Source: an uncultured Bacteroidales bacterium
Lineage (GTDB): Bacteria > Bacteroidota > Bacteroidia > Bacteroidales > FEN-979
Assembly (NCBI GenBank): GCA_903925275.1
Contig: CAIYES010000535.1
Span: 1-43,764, forward strand
Length of the DNA stretch: 43,764 nt
Direction: 5' to 3'
Positions within the stretch are counted from its first letter, which is position 1. Each line of letters opens with the position of its first letter. Both the position numbers and the translations under genes were made by a program. Below the pieces are notes generated by a model. The model was not told the DNA's origin, did not search any database, and worked only from the letters and a program-made list of their open reading frames with translations. Positions 1 through 9,028 of the stretch are shown piece after piece.

Positions 1-610
1 AGAGACTATTGAGCGCCGTGAGAGCACAGCAACGAAGGGCGCACACCCTTTAAACTGGGCTCGTAACTGTTGCAATGATGATAGATTTTAAATTGAGTGT
101 TTACAAACAAGCATTAAACAAACAATTGAAACTGGCCTATCGGTATCGGCTATCAGGAGCAGGTGCCAAACCACCCTGCGGTGCTTCCCGACAATGCGGG
201 AGGTATTGAGCAGACAGGGAGCAAGGGAGGACTTGAGCCTCTCAGGTGAGTACACAGGAGCTGAACGAAAGTAAACCGTCGAAGAAGTGTCGAAAACTGA
301 TATAAACAATGACTATAACTGCGTCTTAATTGTGGCAAAGGAAAAGTACAGCGAATACCTGAACAGTCAGCTGTACAGTCATTCGTCATATAGGCGGCAG
401 GAACTGTGTACAGGCGTTGCAACGGAACACGGGAAGCAACCTTGCAATGGAAATTGAAAAGATACAAGCGATGAACTCGTGAGGTCAAAAGTAGAGAAGT
501 GCAAGGTTGTGGCGGATGAAGCCGTAGTAGTGATGACATCCATGGAAACATGGAAAGAGCGAAGGGCTTCACATAACAGGTTTTAGAATGTATAACAACT
601 GAAAAGCAGA

Positions 611-1858
611 ATGATTTTCGAGCTAAAACCAAAATCAATAGGGATAACCAAAGATCAGGTATGGTCTGCGTGGAAACGTATCAAACAGGGCGGAAAAGGC
701 GTTGGTGTTGACAACGTCACAATCGAAATGATTGAGCAGAATCCACGCAAATACCTGTACCCGGTGTGGAACCGGATGGCCAGCGGGAGCTATATACCAC
801 CCGCTGTACGTGAAGTGTCCATACCGAAACCCAATGGGAAAGAACGCTTGCTTGGAATACCTACGATGTGCGATCGGGTAGCCCAGGAGGTGATAAGGGC
901 GGAACTGGAACAAGAACTGGAACCACACTTTCACCCGAGTTCATATGGCTATCGTCCCGGCAAGAGTGCGCATCAGGCATTGAATGCCTGTGCAAAGAAC
1001 TGCTGGGAGAGATGGTACGTTGTGGACTTAGACATACAAGGGTTCTTTGACAACATTGACCATGCAAAGATGATGGCGATGCTGCGCAAATACACAACGA
1101 AGAGGCATGTTTTACTGTATTGTGAGCGATGGTTAAAAGCTCCGGTTTTAAGAATTGACGGAGTAACGAACACCGACCGCAACAAGGGAACGCCACAGGG
1201 AGGAGTTATCAGTCCCTTGTTGGCCAACCTATATCTGCATGAAGTGTTCGATAGCTGGATGCAGCAAAACCATTCAATCATGGTATTTGAAAGATATGCT
1301 GATGATATTGTGATACATACCCGCAGTATTGAACAATCGGAGTTTATTTTGGACAAGTTACGGGTCCGGCTGTGGCTTTACGATCTGAAGTTAAATGAAG
1401 AAAAGACACGGGTCGTATATTGTTATCGGACGGCTCGGCGCTACAAAGCACCCAAAGACATACCTGTGAGCTTCGACTTTTTAGGGTTCACATTCAAGCC
1501 ACGTCGCTGCCAACGCGACGATGGGCAATTGTTTTGGGGCTTTCGTCCGGCTGTGAGTGTTAAGAATCTGAAACGCATGAATGCAGAATTGTTAACGATG
1601 CATAGATGGGTGAGGATGACAATTACAGAAGTTGCAACTAAAATAGCTTCGAAAGTCAGGGGCTGGATCAGGTACTATGGCCACACCCGTAAATCAGGCT
1701 TAACCCCATTGTTTGAAAGGATAAATGAGCGTTTAGCCAAATGGGTCCGGAACAAGTATAAAATTATAAGCTGGCCGAAATGCTTTGCATGGATTAGACG
1801 GGTAAGTAAATCATATCCTACGATGTTTGTACATTGGGAATATGGCTGGTTACCATAA
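611..1858 (+). CDS. ltrA: Group II intron reverse transcriptase/maturase
   Basis: The 415-residue protein reverse-transcribes the intron RNA during retrohoming and acts as its maturase during splicing. The N-terminal half carries reverse transcriptase blocks, including IPKPNGKERLLGIP, the block with SYGYRPG, the TPQGGVISPLLANLYL block and the catalytic YADD at residues 229-232. A group II maturase (GIIM) region follows at about residues 290-400, with the typical GWIRYYG stretch. No HNH endonuclease domain follows the maturase part, so this is an endonuclease-minus protein, which would be expected to use nicked or single-stranded targets such as replication forks. It is carried in domain IV of the intron and should be expressed from the host transcript or from the intron itself. 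Confidence 0.95.
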   Translation: MIFELKPKSIGITKDQVWSAWKRIKQGGKGVGVDNVTIEMIEQNPRKYLYPVWNRMASGSYIPPAVREVSIPKPNGKERLLGIPTMCDRVAQEVIRAELEQELEPHFHPSSYGYRPGKSAHQALNACAKNCWERWYVVDLDIQGFFDNIDHAKMMAMLRKYTTKRHVLLYCERWLKAPVLRIDGVTNTDRNKGTPQGGVISPLLANLYLHEVFDSWMQQNHSIMVFERYADDIVIHTRSIEQSEFILDKLRVRLWLYDLKLNEEKTRVVYCYRTARRYKAPKDIPVSFDFLGFTFKPRRCQRDDGQLFWGFRPAVSVKNLKRMNAELLTMHRWVRMTITEVATKIASKVRGWIRYYGHTRKSGLTPLFERINERLAKWVRNKYKIISWPKCFAWIRRVSKSYPTMFVHWEYGWLP

Positions 1859-1870
1859 GATTGTTATGAA

Positions 1871-1943
1871 GAGCCGTATGATGGGAGACTATCAAGTACG
1901 GTTCTGTGAGAGGCTGGGGCTGAAATGCCCCGGCCTACTCGAC
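1871..1943 (+). ncRNA. Group II intron domains V and VI
   Basis: Domain V occupies 1871-1904 and has the canonical 34-nt length. It starts with GAGCCGTA, carries the AGC catalytic triad at positions 2-4 of the hairpin, has a GAGA tetraloop, and closes with TACGGTTC. Domain VI follows as a GC-rich hairpin (GGGGC paired with GCCCC) with outer GAG/CTC pairing and a bulged adenosine at 1937 that fits the branch point. Both are intact, so the intron may still be able to splice. Confidence 0.85.
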
Positions 1944-1995
1944 AATTCATTTTATTTACTTGAAACATCCGGGCTAAATCCATCATAATAGCCGG

Positions 1996-2023
1996 TTGAT
2001 CACCCCAAAGAGTTGTATTTTTA
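1996..2023 (+). promoter_or_regulatory. Candidate promoter of the TonB receptor gene
   Basis: TTG at 1996 and TATTTTTA at 2016-2023 are 20 nt apart, which fits the Bacteroidota -33/-7 arrangement. The -7 box has one mismatch from TAnnTTTG. The site lies entirely downstream of the intron end at 1943, so the intron would not necessarily disrupt transcription. Confidence 0.35.
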
Positions 2024-2039
2024 CAGAAAAGAGGTGACT

Positions 2040-2066
2040 ATGCCTTCCATGTCACGCAATGTATGA
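2040..2066 (+). other. Possible 8-codon leader ORF coupled to the TonB receptor gene
   Basis: A purine-rich GAGGTGA lies just upstream of an ATG at 2040. It opens an ORF reading MPSMSRNV whose TGA stop (2064-2066) overlaps the ATG of the receptor gene (2063-2065) as ATGA. The receptor start itself has no ribosome-binding site of its own other than this one. The arrangement suggests translational coupling, though the small ORF may simply be chance. Confidence 0.35.
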
Positions 2067-4405
2067 GAACCCTGCTGATCATTTTTTGCTCAATCCTTCT
2101 TCCGGCGGTGCTTCAATCGCAAACCATCACACAAACGATCCGCGGAAGGGTGATCGATGCAGATACCAGAATGGGACTCCCCGGGGCCAATGTGATCCTT
2201 CTAAATTCTCAACCCCTTGTAGGAACGACCACCGATGTGAGTGGAAATTTCGAGCTCAGGAAGGTGCCTGTAGGGCGAAAATCAATTCAGGTCAGTTACA
2301 TTGGCTATAAACAGGTGGTGAGACCGGAAATCCTTGTCAGCTCAGGGAAAGAGACGATCCTGGCTTTCGAACTTGAGGAGGAGGTGGTACAGGCTACCGA
2401 GGTGGAGGTCAAAGCCTCGGTCGACAAAGACAGGCCGGTCAATGTCATGGCCATGATCAGCGCCCGCTCCTTTTCGGTGGAGGAGAGCCGTCGCTATGCG
2501 GGATCGGTTGACGACCCCATGCGTGCCGTAGCCAACTTTGCCGGTGTAGCAGGGAATCCCGAGGTAGGTTCCAACGAAATTATCATCCGCGGTAATTCAC
2601 CGAAAGGCTTACTCTGGCGGGTGGATGGCATCGATATACCCAACCCCAACCACTTTGCTTATGTGGGCACATCGGGAGGCGGATTTACCATGTTCAGCAG
2701 CCAGGTGCTGAGCAACTCTGATTTCTATACGGCAGCCTTTCCGGCCGAATATGGCAATGCCCTTTCAGGGGTGTTTGACATGCGTTTCCGCAATGGGAAC
2801 AATGCACGGTATGAATTTGCCGTTCAGCTCGGATTGCAGGGTTTGGATGTTTCTGCCGAAGGCCCTTTTATCCGGGAAAAACCCGCTTCCTTCCTGTTTA
2901 ACTACCGTTATTCCATTTTGGCATTTCTGCAGTTTATCGATCCCGGGATGAAAAACCGGATCCCGTCTTTCCAGGATATTTCGTTTAAAATCAATCTGCC
3001 GGATAAAAAAGCCGGTACCTTTTCGATCATCGGAATCGGCGGCGGCTCGCACATAAAATCGGTTCCCATAAAAGATTCAACCCAGTGGAAAACCCTTGAA
3101 AACCGGTCACAATCGACACTCGATAACTACATGGGGGCGCTGGCACTTGTGCACCAGATCAACCTTTCCAGGAAAACCTATCTCCGATCATTCATTTCAG
3201 GAACCTACAACTATATCTTTTCTGAAAACGGGTACCTGTCGTCTTCCTACGTGGTTCAGCCACAGGAAGACGTCAGGCAGGAAAATTTCCGTGTTACCTT
3301 CAGCACCCTGCTTAACCACAAATTCGGGCGAAAGCACACCAACCGCAGCGGAATCAGCTTTTCCCGTCTTTTCTATGATATCAGCATCAAAATGGTTAAT
3401 CCATTTACGGGCATCTTTTCGCAGGTTAACAATGGCAATGGAAACAGCGACCTGCTCCAGGCATTCAGTGAATCGAAGATCGATTTTACAAACAGTTTTT
3501 CTGTCAATGCAGGACTGCATGTTCAATATTTCATGCTGAACGGACATTATGCCATCGAACCCCGGATGGCTCTGCGCTGGCAGGTTACCCCGAATCATGC
3601 CTTAAGCTTTGGATGCGGGAAACATTCACAGGCGGAAGATGTGGGCGTTTATCTTGCAGAGATTCCCGTTGGTCCTGACCAGGTAGTTCAGCCGAACAGA
3701 GCGCTTGATTTCAGCCGTTCATACCATGTTGTGCTGGGTTACGATTTCCTGATCCGTCCCGACCTGCGGCTCAAGGCGGAAGGCTATTACCAGTACCTTT
3801 ATGATATTCCCGTCATGCCCGGCAGTTACTACTCCCTGATCAACAGCAACGGGGGCTATTACAATGATACCCTTGTGAATAAGGGTACCGGGCGGAATAC
3901 AGGGATTGACCTTACGCTTGAGAAATTTCTCACCCGGCAATACTATTACCTGTTTACGGTATCGCTTTTCGATTCTAAATACAAAGCAGGTGACGGGATT
4001 TTAAGGAACACCCGGTTTAACTCAAATTTTGTGGTCAACATCCTCGGCGGGAAGGAATGGACCATCCGGAAGAAAAATATTCTTGGAGCCAACCTGAAGA
4101 TATCTTTCACCGGCGGGGAGTTTTATGTCCCCATCGACCTTGAAGAATCAAAACTCCAGCACCGTGAAGTTCTGGATGATGCACAGGCGTATGTCCCCCG
4201 GCTTCCCGACTTCTGTTATGTCGACCTGACCCTGACCTACCGCACCAACCATAACAAATACTCCGGCATCTGGGCGGTTCAGATTAAAAACCTCCTTAAC
4301 CAGAAGCCTGCGACAGGCTATATTTACAATGATTTCAGCCAAACGGCCGAGAAAATTGTATCCATCGGGATTCTGCCGCTGATCAGCTATAAAGTTGAGT
4401 TTTAA
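2063..4405 (+). CDS. TonB-dependent receptor with CarboxypepD_reg-like domain
   Basis: This is an outer-membrane beta-barrel receptor for TonB-driven import of an unidentified ligand. The 780-residue protein begins with a signal peptide (about residues 1-20, ending in LQSQ). A carboxypeptidase-regulatory-like beta-sandwich follows at about 26-110, containing GRVIDADTRMGLPGANV. The plug domain is at about 135-240, with the IIIRGNSPKGLLWRVDGI stretch. The rest is the barrel, ending in a terminal aromatic residue (KVEF), as is usual for outer-membrane barrels. There is no adjacent SusD-like gene, so it is not an obvious SusC of a glycan-uptake pair. The length is short to normal for the family. 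The ligand cannot be inferred from the neighbours. Confidence 0.93.
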   Translation: MRTLLIIFCSILLPAVLQSQTITQTIRGRVIDADTRMGLPGANVILLNSQPLVGTTTDVSGNFELRKVPVGRKSIQVSYIGYKQVVRPEILVSSGKETILAFELEEEVVQATEVEVKASVDKDRPVNVMAMISARSFSVEESRRYAGSVDDPMRAVANFAGVAGNPEVGSNEIIIRGNSPKGLLWRVDGIDIPNPNHFAYVGTSGGGFTMFSSQVLSNSDFYTAAFPAEYGNALSGVFDMRFRNGNNARYEFAVQLGLQGLDVSAEGPFIREKPASFLFNYRYSILAFLQFIDPGMKNRIPSFQDISFKINLPDKKAGTFSIIGIGGGSHIKSVPIKDSTQWKTLENRSQSTLDNYMGALALVHQINLSRKTYLRSFISGTYNYIFSENGYLSSSYVVQPQEDVRQENFRVTFSTLLNHKFGRKHTNRSGISFSRLFYDISIKMVNPFTGIFSQVNNGNGNSDLLQAFSESKIDFTNSFSVNAGLHVQYFMLNGHYAIEPRMALRWQVTPNHALSFGCGKHSQAEDVGVYLAEIPVGPDQVVQPNRALDFSRSYHVVLGYDFLIRPDLRLKAEGYYQYLYDIPVMPGSYYSLINSNGGYYNDTLVNKGTGRNTGIDLTLEKFLTRQYYYLFTVSLFDSKYKAGDGILRNTRFNSNFVVNILGGKEWTIRKKNILGANLKISFTGGEFYVPIDLEESKLQHREVLDDAQAYVPRLPDFCYVDLTLTYRTNHNKYSGIWAVQIKNLLNQKPATGYIYNDFSQTAEKIVSIGILPLISYKVEF

Positions 4406-4491
4406 TTCCTGGCGTGGCAGACCCCGAAAGGTTGATCGAACAATCCGGGTTATGCATTATCTTTGCCGGCAGGTTTATCAAAATGACAATT

Positions 4492-5919
4492 ATGAAAATC
4501 CTGCTGACAGGCGCCACCGGTTATATTGCCAAAAGATTGTTGCCGGTTTTATTGGAAAACGGCCATGAAGTGGTATGTTGTGTCAGGGATATCAACCGGT
4601 TCGATGCAGCCCGGTTCAACAGCAAAAGGTTAAGCGTGGTTGAAATTGATTTTTTAAAGGTTGATGAACTGACCAGGATACCCTCCGACATTGAGGTTGC
4701 CTTTTATCTGATACATTCCATGGCAACCCCACATGGTAAATTTGAAGAACTGGAGGCAATTGCGGCAGAAAACTTTAAAAAACGGCTTGAACAGACACAG
4801 GTAAGGCAGGTCATTTACCTGAGCGGGATCGTTAACGAAAAAGAGCTTTCCAAACATCTATCTTCCCGCAAAAATGTCGAAGATATTCTGGCCTCAGAGC
4901 ATTATTTCTTAACTACGCTTCGTGCGGGGATCATTGTCGGATCGGGCAGTGCTTCCTTTGAAATTATCCGCGACCTGGTCGAAAAATTACCGGTGATGAT
5001 CGCCCCCCGCTGGATGAATACAAAATGCCAGCCCATAGCCATCCGCAATGTGGTGATGTTTTTATCGGGCGTTATGATGAAACCCGAAACCTATAACAAA
5101 AGTTTTGATATCGGTGGTCCTGATGTGCTTACCTATAAGGAAATGCTCCTGCGATTCGCCAGAATCCGCGGATTAAAGCGTTACGTTGGCATTATTCCGG
5201 TTATGACCCCCAGGCTCTCTTCATACTGGTTGTTCTTTGTAACCTCTGTTTCCTATTCACTCGCCAAGCATTTGGTTAACAGCATGAAAGTAGAGGTGGT
5301 ATGCAAGGACAATATCCTGGAAATGATGCTGAACATCAACCCGATTACCTATGACAAAGCCATTGAGCTGGCCTTTGATAAAATTGAACAGCACCAGGTT
5401 CTTTCAAGCTGGAAAGATGCATTGACCAGCCAGAGGCTCACACAAGGGTTGTCGCAGTTTATTGAAGTGCCTGTTTATGGATGTTATAAAGACATCAAAA
5501 CGCGGAAAGTGGCAGATACGGACGGGTCACTGGAAAAAATCTGGTCGATCGGCGGCGAGAACGGGTGGTATTTTGCCGATCTGCTGTGGAATATCCGGGG
5601 GTTTATGGACAGATTGGTGGGCGGTGTGGGCAGCCGCAGGGGAAGAACCAGCCAGGGGGAAATTGCAGCCGGTGATGCCCTCGATTTGTGGCGGGTGATC
5701 CTGGCGGATAAGGAGGAAAAACGGTTGCTGCTGTATGCCGAAATGAAACTTCCCGGAGAGGCCTGGCTGGAATTCCACATCGACAAGGGCAACATCCTGC
5801 ACCAAACGGCAACCTTCAGGCCACACGGAATATGGGGAAGGTTGTACTGGTATTCTGTTCTACCCTTTCATTTCCTGATTTTCAGGGGCATGATTAATAA
5901 TATTGCAGGAAAAAAATAA
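4492..5919 (+). CDS. Atypical SDR / NAD(P)-binding protein with DUF2867 domain
   Basis: The N-terminal half (about residues 1-290) is a Rossmann-type NAD(P)-binding domain of the extended or atypical short-chain dehydrogenase group, with the dinucleotide-binding motif TGATGYIAKRL at residues 6-16. The C-terminal part (about 305-470) matches the DUF2867 family, which commonly follows such a domain in Bacteroidota. I chose the ATG at 4492 because it places the glycine motif at the usual distance from the N-terminus; an ATG at 4483 and one at 4414 are in frame upstream. The canonical SDR YxxxK pair is not evident, so catalysis is uncertain and nucleotide binding is the safest claim. It follows the TonB receptor gene closely on the same strand. 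Confidence 0.85.
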   Translation: MKILLTGATGYIAKRLLPVLLENGHEVVCCVRDINRFDAARFNSKRLSVVEIDFLKVDELTRIPSDIEVAFYLIHSMATPHGKFEELEAIAAENFKKRLEQTQVRQVIYLSGIVNEKELSKHLSSRKNVEDILASEHYFLTTLRAGIIVGSGSASFEIIRDLVEKLPVMIAPRWMNTKCQPIAIRNVVMFLSGVMMKPETYNKSFDIGGPDVLTYKEMLLRFARIRGLKRYVGIIPVMTPRLSSYWLFFVTSVSYSLAKHLVNSMKVEVVCKDNILEMMLNINPITYDKAIELAFDKIEQHQVLSSWKDALTSQRLTQGLSQFIEVPVYGCYKDIKTRKVADTDGSLEKIWSIGGENGWYFADLLWNIRGFMDRLVGGVGSRRGRTSQGEIAAGDALDLWRVILADKEEKRLLLYAEMKLPGEAWLEFHIDKGNILHQTATFRPHGIWGRLYWYSVLPFHFLIFRGMINNIAGKK

Positions 5920-6017
5920 CGAACCCTGTTACACCTCACACATAACGGGGCGGCAAACCGGAACGGGATTAAGAGTCTGTTTAAATTTCTTATTTAGTTA
6001 TATTTCTGTGTGAAACC

Positions 6018-6142
6018 TGTGCCGTAGGCACAAAATATTGGTAGAATCCGAATGTTTTGTGTGCTATTTCGTCCCGTACGGGACGAAATAATGCATTTAT
6101 CCCTGTTTTTCTACCCATATAAAATCCTTAACGGGATTTATA
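6018..6142. repeat. Intergenic cluster of palindromes
   Basis: The 278-bp gap between the DUF2867 and DUF1697 genes holds three palindromes in a row. TGTGCC-gta-GGCACA is at 6018-6032. A perfect 26-bp palindrome lies at 6065-6090, with core TCCCGTACGGGA. An AAATCC/GGATTT hairpin lies near 6122-6140. The set resembles interspersed REP-like sequences seen between genes in Bacteroidota. No gene is visible here. Confidence 0.6.
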
Positions 6143-6197
6143 AACAACTTTAAACAGGCAAAATTATCCCTGAAAAATTGATTGAAACACAGCTATT

Positions 6198-6737
6198 ATG
6201 AATACTTACATAGCCCTTTTACGCGGCATCAATGTTAGCGGACATAAAATGATCAAAATGGATGATTTGAAACAGGTACTTGGTGAATTGAATTTCACAG
6301 GTCTCAGAACGTACATCCAGAGCGGAAACATCCTTTTCGAAAGTAAAAACAAGGGACCTGCCGACCTTGCAGCGGACATTGCAGAGAAGATACTTCAACG
6401 CTACGGATTTGAGGTTCCGGTCGTTATCCGCACCCTGGAAGAGCTGGAATCCATTCGCAAAAGCAACCCTTTTCTAAACCAGGGGAATGAAGATACGGAT
6501 AAAATGCATGTGACCTTTTTATCGGAAAAACCTGACTCAACCGGCGAAAATCAAATCAGGGAGCAAAGGTTTTTGCCCGATGAATTTGTATTAATGGGAA
6601 AAGAGGTTTATCTTTACTGTCCTGATGGCTATGGACGTACAAAACTAACCAACCAGTTTTTTGAAAGCAGGTTAAAAGTGGTGGCAACAACAAGGAACTG
6701 GAAGACTGTAGAAAAACTCATAGCGCTTGGAGCATGA
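6198..6737 (+). CDS. DUF1697 family protein
   Basis: The 179-residue protein is a full-length DUF1697 member. It starts with the family signature YIALLRGINVSGHKMIKM and continues with TYIQSGNILFES at about residues 36-50, then a C-terminal region ending in TTRNWKTVEKL. No signal peptide or membrane segment is present, so it should be cytoplasmic. The biochemical role of the family is not established. It stands alone between a palindrome cluster and the C25 peptidase gene, and the short spacing to the latter (29 nt) allows co-transcription. Confidence 0.9.
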   Translation: MNTYIALLRGINVSGHKMIKMDDLKQVLGELNFTGLRTYIQSGNILFESKNKGPADLAADIAEKILQRYGFEVPVVIRTLEELESIRKSNPFLNQGNEDTDKMHVTFLSEKPDSTGENQIREQRFLPDEFVLMGKEVYLYCPDGYGRTKLTNQFFESRLKVVATTRNWKTVEKLIALGA

Positions 6738-6766
6738 CCAAATACTAATTATAGAGTTATAACATC

Positions 6767-8845
6767 ATGAAAATTAAAATGTTATCAATCCTTCTGGTTT
6801 TTCAGGCACATTTGCTGTCGGCCGGGATTGTTGAAAAAACATTTTTCTTCAACAATTATAAAATTGAATCCGATGGCATATATCAAACCGTGAATTTCGG
6901 AAACACCATCCTTTCAGGGATTCCCGGCGAACCACTGTTGCCCTGGTGTCAAATCGTGCTGATGCTTCCGCCCGGAGAGGCTGCCCGGTCACTGGAGGTG
7001 GTTGAAGAGGAGGAAACTGTTATTCCCGGGCAATTCCTGATCTATCCAAAGCAAGATGTCAGGCCAATATCCAAGGGAAAATCAGGTGAATTTATCCTGA
7101 ACGACGAGGTATACCGGCACAAAGGGGCTTATCCGGTTCGGGCATCAGGTCAATTGCTGACGCAGTACCTGAATGGTTATGCCTTCGCACTTTCTGCCAT
7201 TACACCGGTAAGATATAATCCGGGGATGAGGCAATTATCCTATTTCAGAAAGGTTACCGTACGGATAACAACGCAGTCGGATGGAAAATCAGAGGATGCA
7301 TTGAAAAATTTTTCCATGGCGGAAAATTGTATCAGCAGCGTGAAATCCTTTGCCATGAATCCCGAGATGATGAATCTGTATCCGAAAAAATATGTGCCCA
7401 CCTCAAATTACGATTACCTGATCATTTCACCGGCTAGCTTTAAAAACGAATTCCAGCCTTTGATCACTATGTACAGCAATAAGGGAATAAGTGCAAGGGT
7501 TGTCACCATCGACAGCATCATATCTGTCATGTCAGGTTATGACCTCCAGGAAAAGATGAGGAATTTCATCAAAACGCAGCGTACAAATCATCAGATTCAA
7601 TATGTGCTGCTGGCTGGTAATCCGCCGCTTGTTCCCTGCCGTGGATTTTATTGCCATGTGCATTCGGGCGGATCTATTTATGAAGACTATAATATTCCTG
7701 CCGATCTTTATTTCTCCGGCCTTGACGGGAACTATGACCTTAACGGAAATCATGTCTATGGTGAGGAAGCCGACGACGATGACCTGTTGCCTGATATCGC
7801 TGTAGGCCGTTTCACGGTGAATGATACTGCTGAGCTTCACCGGATGATCCATAAAACGGTTTATTATCAAACCAACCCGGTATTGGGCGAGATGAACAAA
7901 CCTTTGCTGGCGGGTGAATTTTTATATTCAGCTCCGATGACTTTTGGCGGCAGCTTCATGAACCTGCTTATCAACAACCGCAGCGATAACGGGTATTTTA
8001 CATATGGAATTCCTTCGGCAGCAAATGTCATTGAAAAATTATACGATACCTTGATCTCCCCACCTTCGAATGTTTGGTCGTGGAGCGCGGCCATGCTGCT
8101 GGCCAGCATCAACCGGGGAAAATCGTTTATCCATCATCTCGGACATGCAAATTCCGTTTATATGATGCGATTTTCAATGTCGTCAATCACCAATGCAAAT
8201 TTTTCAGGGATCAATGGAATCATCCACAATTACCAACTGTTATATACGCAGGGTTGCGATTGCGGCGCTTTTGATGTCAGCGGCGGATGCATTGCGGCAA
8301 AAGCAGTTTCGATCAGTAATTTTCTTGCTGCCGGCATTTGTAACTCCAGGTACGGATGGTTTGATGAAGGAACGACCGAGGGACCATCCGAGCACCTTCA
8401 GCGGGAATTCGTCAGCGCTTTATACGACCCGATCCTGCCCGAAAAACACATGGGCACGGCACACATGATATCTAAAATAAAAACAGCCGTATGGGTAGGA
8501 CTTCCGGCAGAATTCGAACCCGGAGCACAACGCTGGTGCCATTATGATTGCAATTTATTCGGAGACCCGGCCATGGAAATATGGACAGCGGAACCTACGA
8601 CATTTTCGGATATCAGCTGGACCGGAAACATTGATTCAAACTGGAACAATCCTGGCAACTGGAGCACCTCAGTTGTCCCTACCACATTGAATGACATTAC
8701 CATTTCAGGTGCAGCTCACTATCCGGTTATTACTACCGGCAACACAACCTTTTGTCACAACCTTACCATCCTGAGCGGGGGAAATCTGACCATCAACCCC
8801 GGTAAATCAATGATTGTTTACGGAACGGTAACCCTTTCTCCTTAA
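6767..8845 (+). CDS. Secreted C25 (gingipain-like) cysteine peptidase
   Basis: The 692-residue protein has a signal peptide (about residues 1-19), an N-terminal propeptide-like region to about residue 210, and a C25 caspase-like catalytic domain at about 213-600. The likely catalytic histidine is His460 in HHLGHAN. The likely nucleophile is Cys497 in GCDCGAF, which follows the C-x-x-G-x-F pattern of gingipains. The last 75 residues form a WTGNIDSNWNNPGNW-type beta domain typical of Bacteroidota surface proteins. The protein then stops without a recognisable T9SS C-terminal sorting domain, which is odd for a secreted C25 enzyme. It is too short to be PorU, the C25 sortase of T9SS. The following gene begins with the same kind of tryptophan-rich domain, suggesting the two products act together at the surface. 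Confidence 0.85.
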   Translation: MKIKMLSILLVFQAHLLSAGIVEKTFFFNNYKIESDGIYQTVNFGNTILSGIPGEPLLPWCQIVLMLPPGEAARSLEVVEEEETVIPGQFLIYPKQDVRPISKGKSGEFILNDEVYRHKGAYPVRASGQLLTQYLNGYAFALSAITPVRYNPGMRQLSYFRKVTVRITTQSDGKSEDALKNFSMAENCISSVKSFAMNPEMMNLYPKKYVPTSNYDYLIISPASFKNEFQPLITMYSNKGISARVVTIDSIISVMSGYDLQEKMRNFIKTQRTNHQIQYVLLAGNPPLVPCRGFYCHVHSGGSIYEDYNIPADLYFSGLDGNYDLNGNHVYGEEADDDDLLPDIAVGRFTVNDTAELHRMIHKTVYYQTNPVLGEMNKPLLAGEFLYSAPMTFGGSFMNLLINNRSDNGYFTYGIPSAANVIEKLYDTLISPPSNVWSWSAAMLLASINRGKSFIHHLGHANSVYMMRFSMSSITNANFSGINGIIHNYQLLYTQGCDCGAFDVSGGCIAAKAVSISNFLAAGICNSRYGWFDEGTTEGPSEHLQREFVSALYDPILPEKHMGTAHMISKIKTAVWVGLPAEFEPGAQRWCHYDCNLFGDPAMEIWTAEPTTFSDISWTGNIDSNWNNPGNWSTSVVPTTLNDITISGAAHYPVITTGNTTFCHNLTILSGGNLTINPGKSMIVYGTVTLSP

Positions 8846-8916
8846 TGCAGCGTGTTTACCCAGTAGTTTTCTTTGGTTGCGCCATATTCCTTTTCGAAGC
8901 CTGTAAAAAGCAACGG

Positions 8917-8933
8917 GAACGATAAATTCGTTC
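8917..8933 (+). terminator. Weak hairpin after the C25 peptidase gene
   Basis: GAACGA-TAAAT-TCGTTC forms a perfect 6-bp stem with a 5-nt loop about 70 nt after the peptidase stop codon. No U-rich tail follows directly, so termination here is only possible. The rest of 8846-9000 shows nothing else recognisable. Confidence 0.3.
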
Positions 8934-8964
8934 TATTCCCGGAGCTGCCTTTTCAAAATTTCAC

Positions 8965-8996
8965 TTGACTTTTTAAAATTTTTTTACTATCTTTTG
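8965..8996 (+). promoter_or_regulatory. Candidate promoter of the large repeat protein gene
   Basis: TTGAC at 8965 and TATCTTTTG at 8988-8996 are spaced 23 nt apart. The -7 box is one base longer than the TAnnTTTG consensus. An unusually good Shine-Dalgarno sequence (AAGGAGG, 9018-9024) follows and fixes the start codon at 9029. Confidence 0.4.
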
Positions 8997-9028
8997 CCTC
9001 GAATTTGTTTCGGAAGAAAGGAGGCTAT

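Larger units (their letters stand above)
1..1943 (+). mobile_element. Group II intron, 5' end at or beyond window edge
   Basis: This is a retrotransposing self-splicing intron. Positions 1-610 hold no gene and look like the structured domain I-IV RNA that precedes an intron-encoded protein. The reverse transcriptase gene lies at 611-1858, and recognisable domains V and VI follow it. The 3' end is placed at 1943 because a bulged adenosine at 1937 in domain VI lies 6 nt before a terminal AC, matching the usual AY ending. I cannot fix the 5' end, since no convincing GUGYG start is visible. The distance from position 1 to the protein start (610 nt) is close to the usual length for this part, so little should be missing. 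The insertion is intergenic, just upstream of the promoter region of a TonB-dependent receptor gene. Confidence 0.88.

Noticed and set aside
6767-8845. Identification of the C25 peptidase as PorU, the T9SS sortase
   Set aside because: It is much shorter than PorU proteins and ends in a surface-type beta domain; no other T9SS component is nearby.
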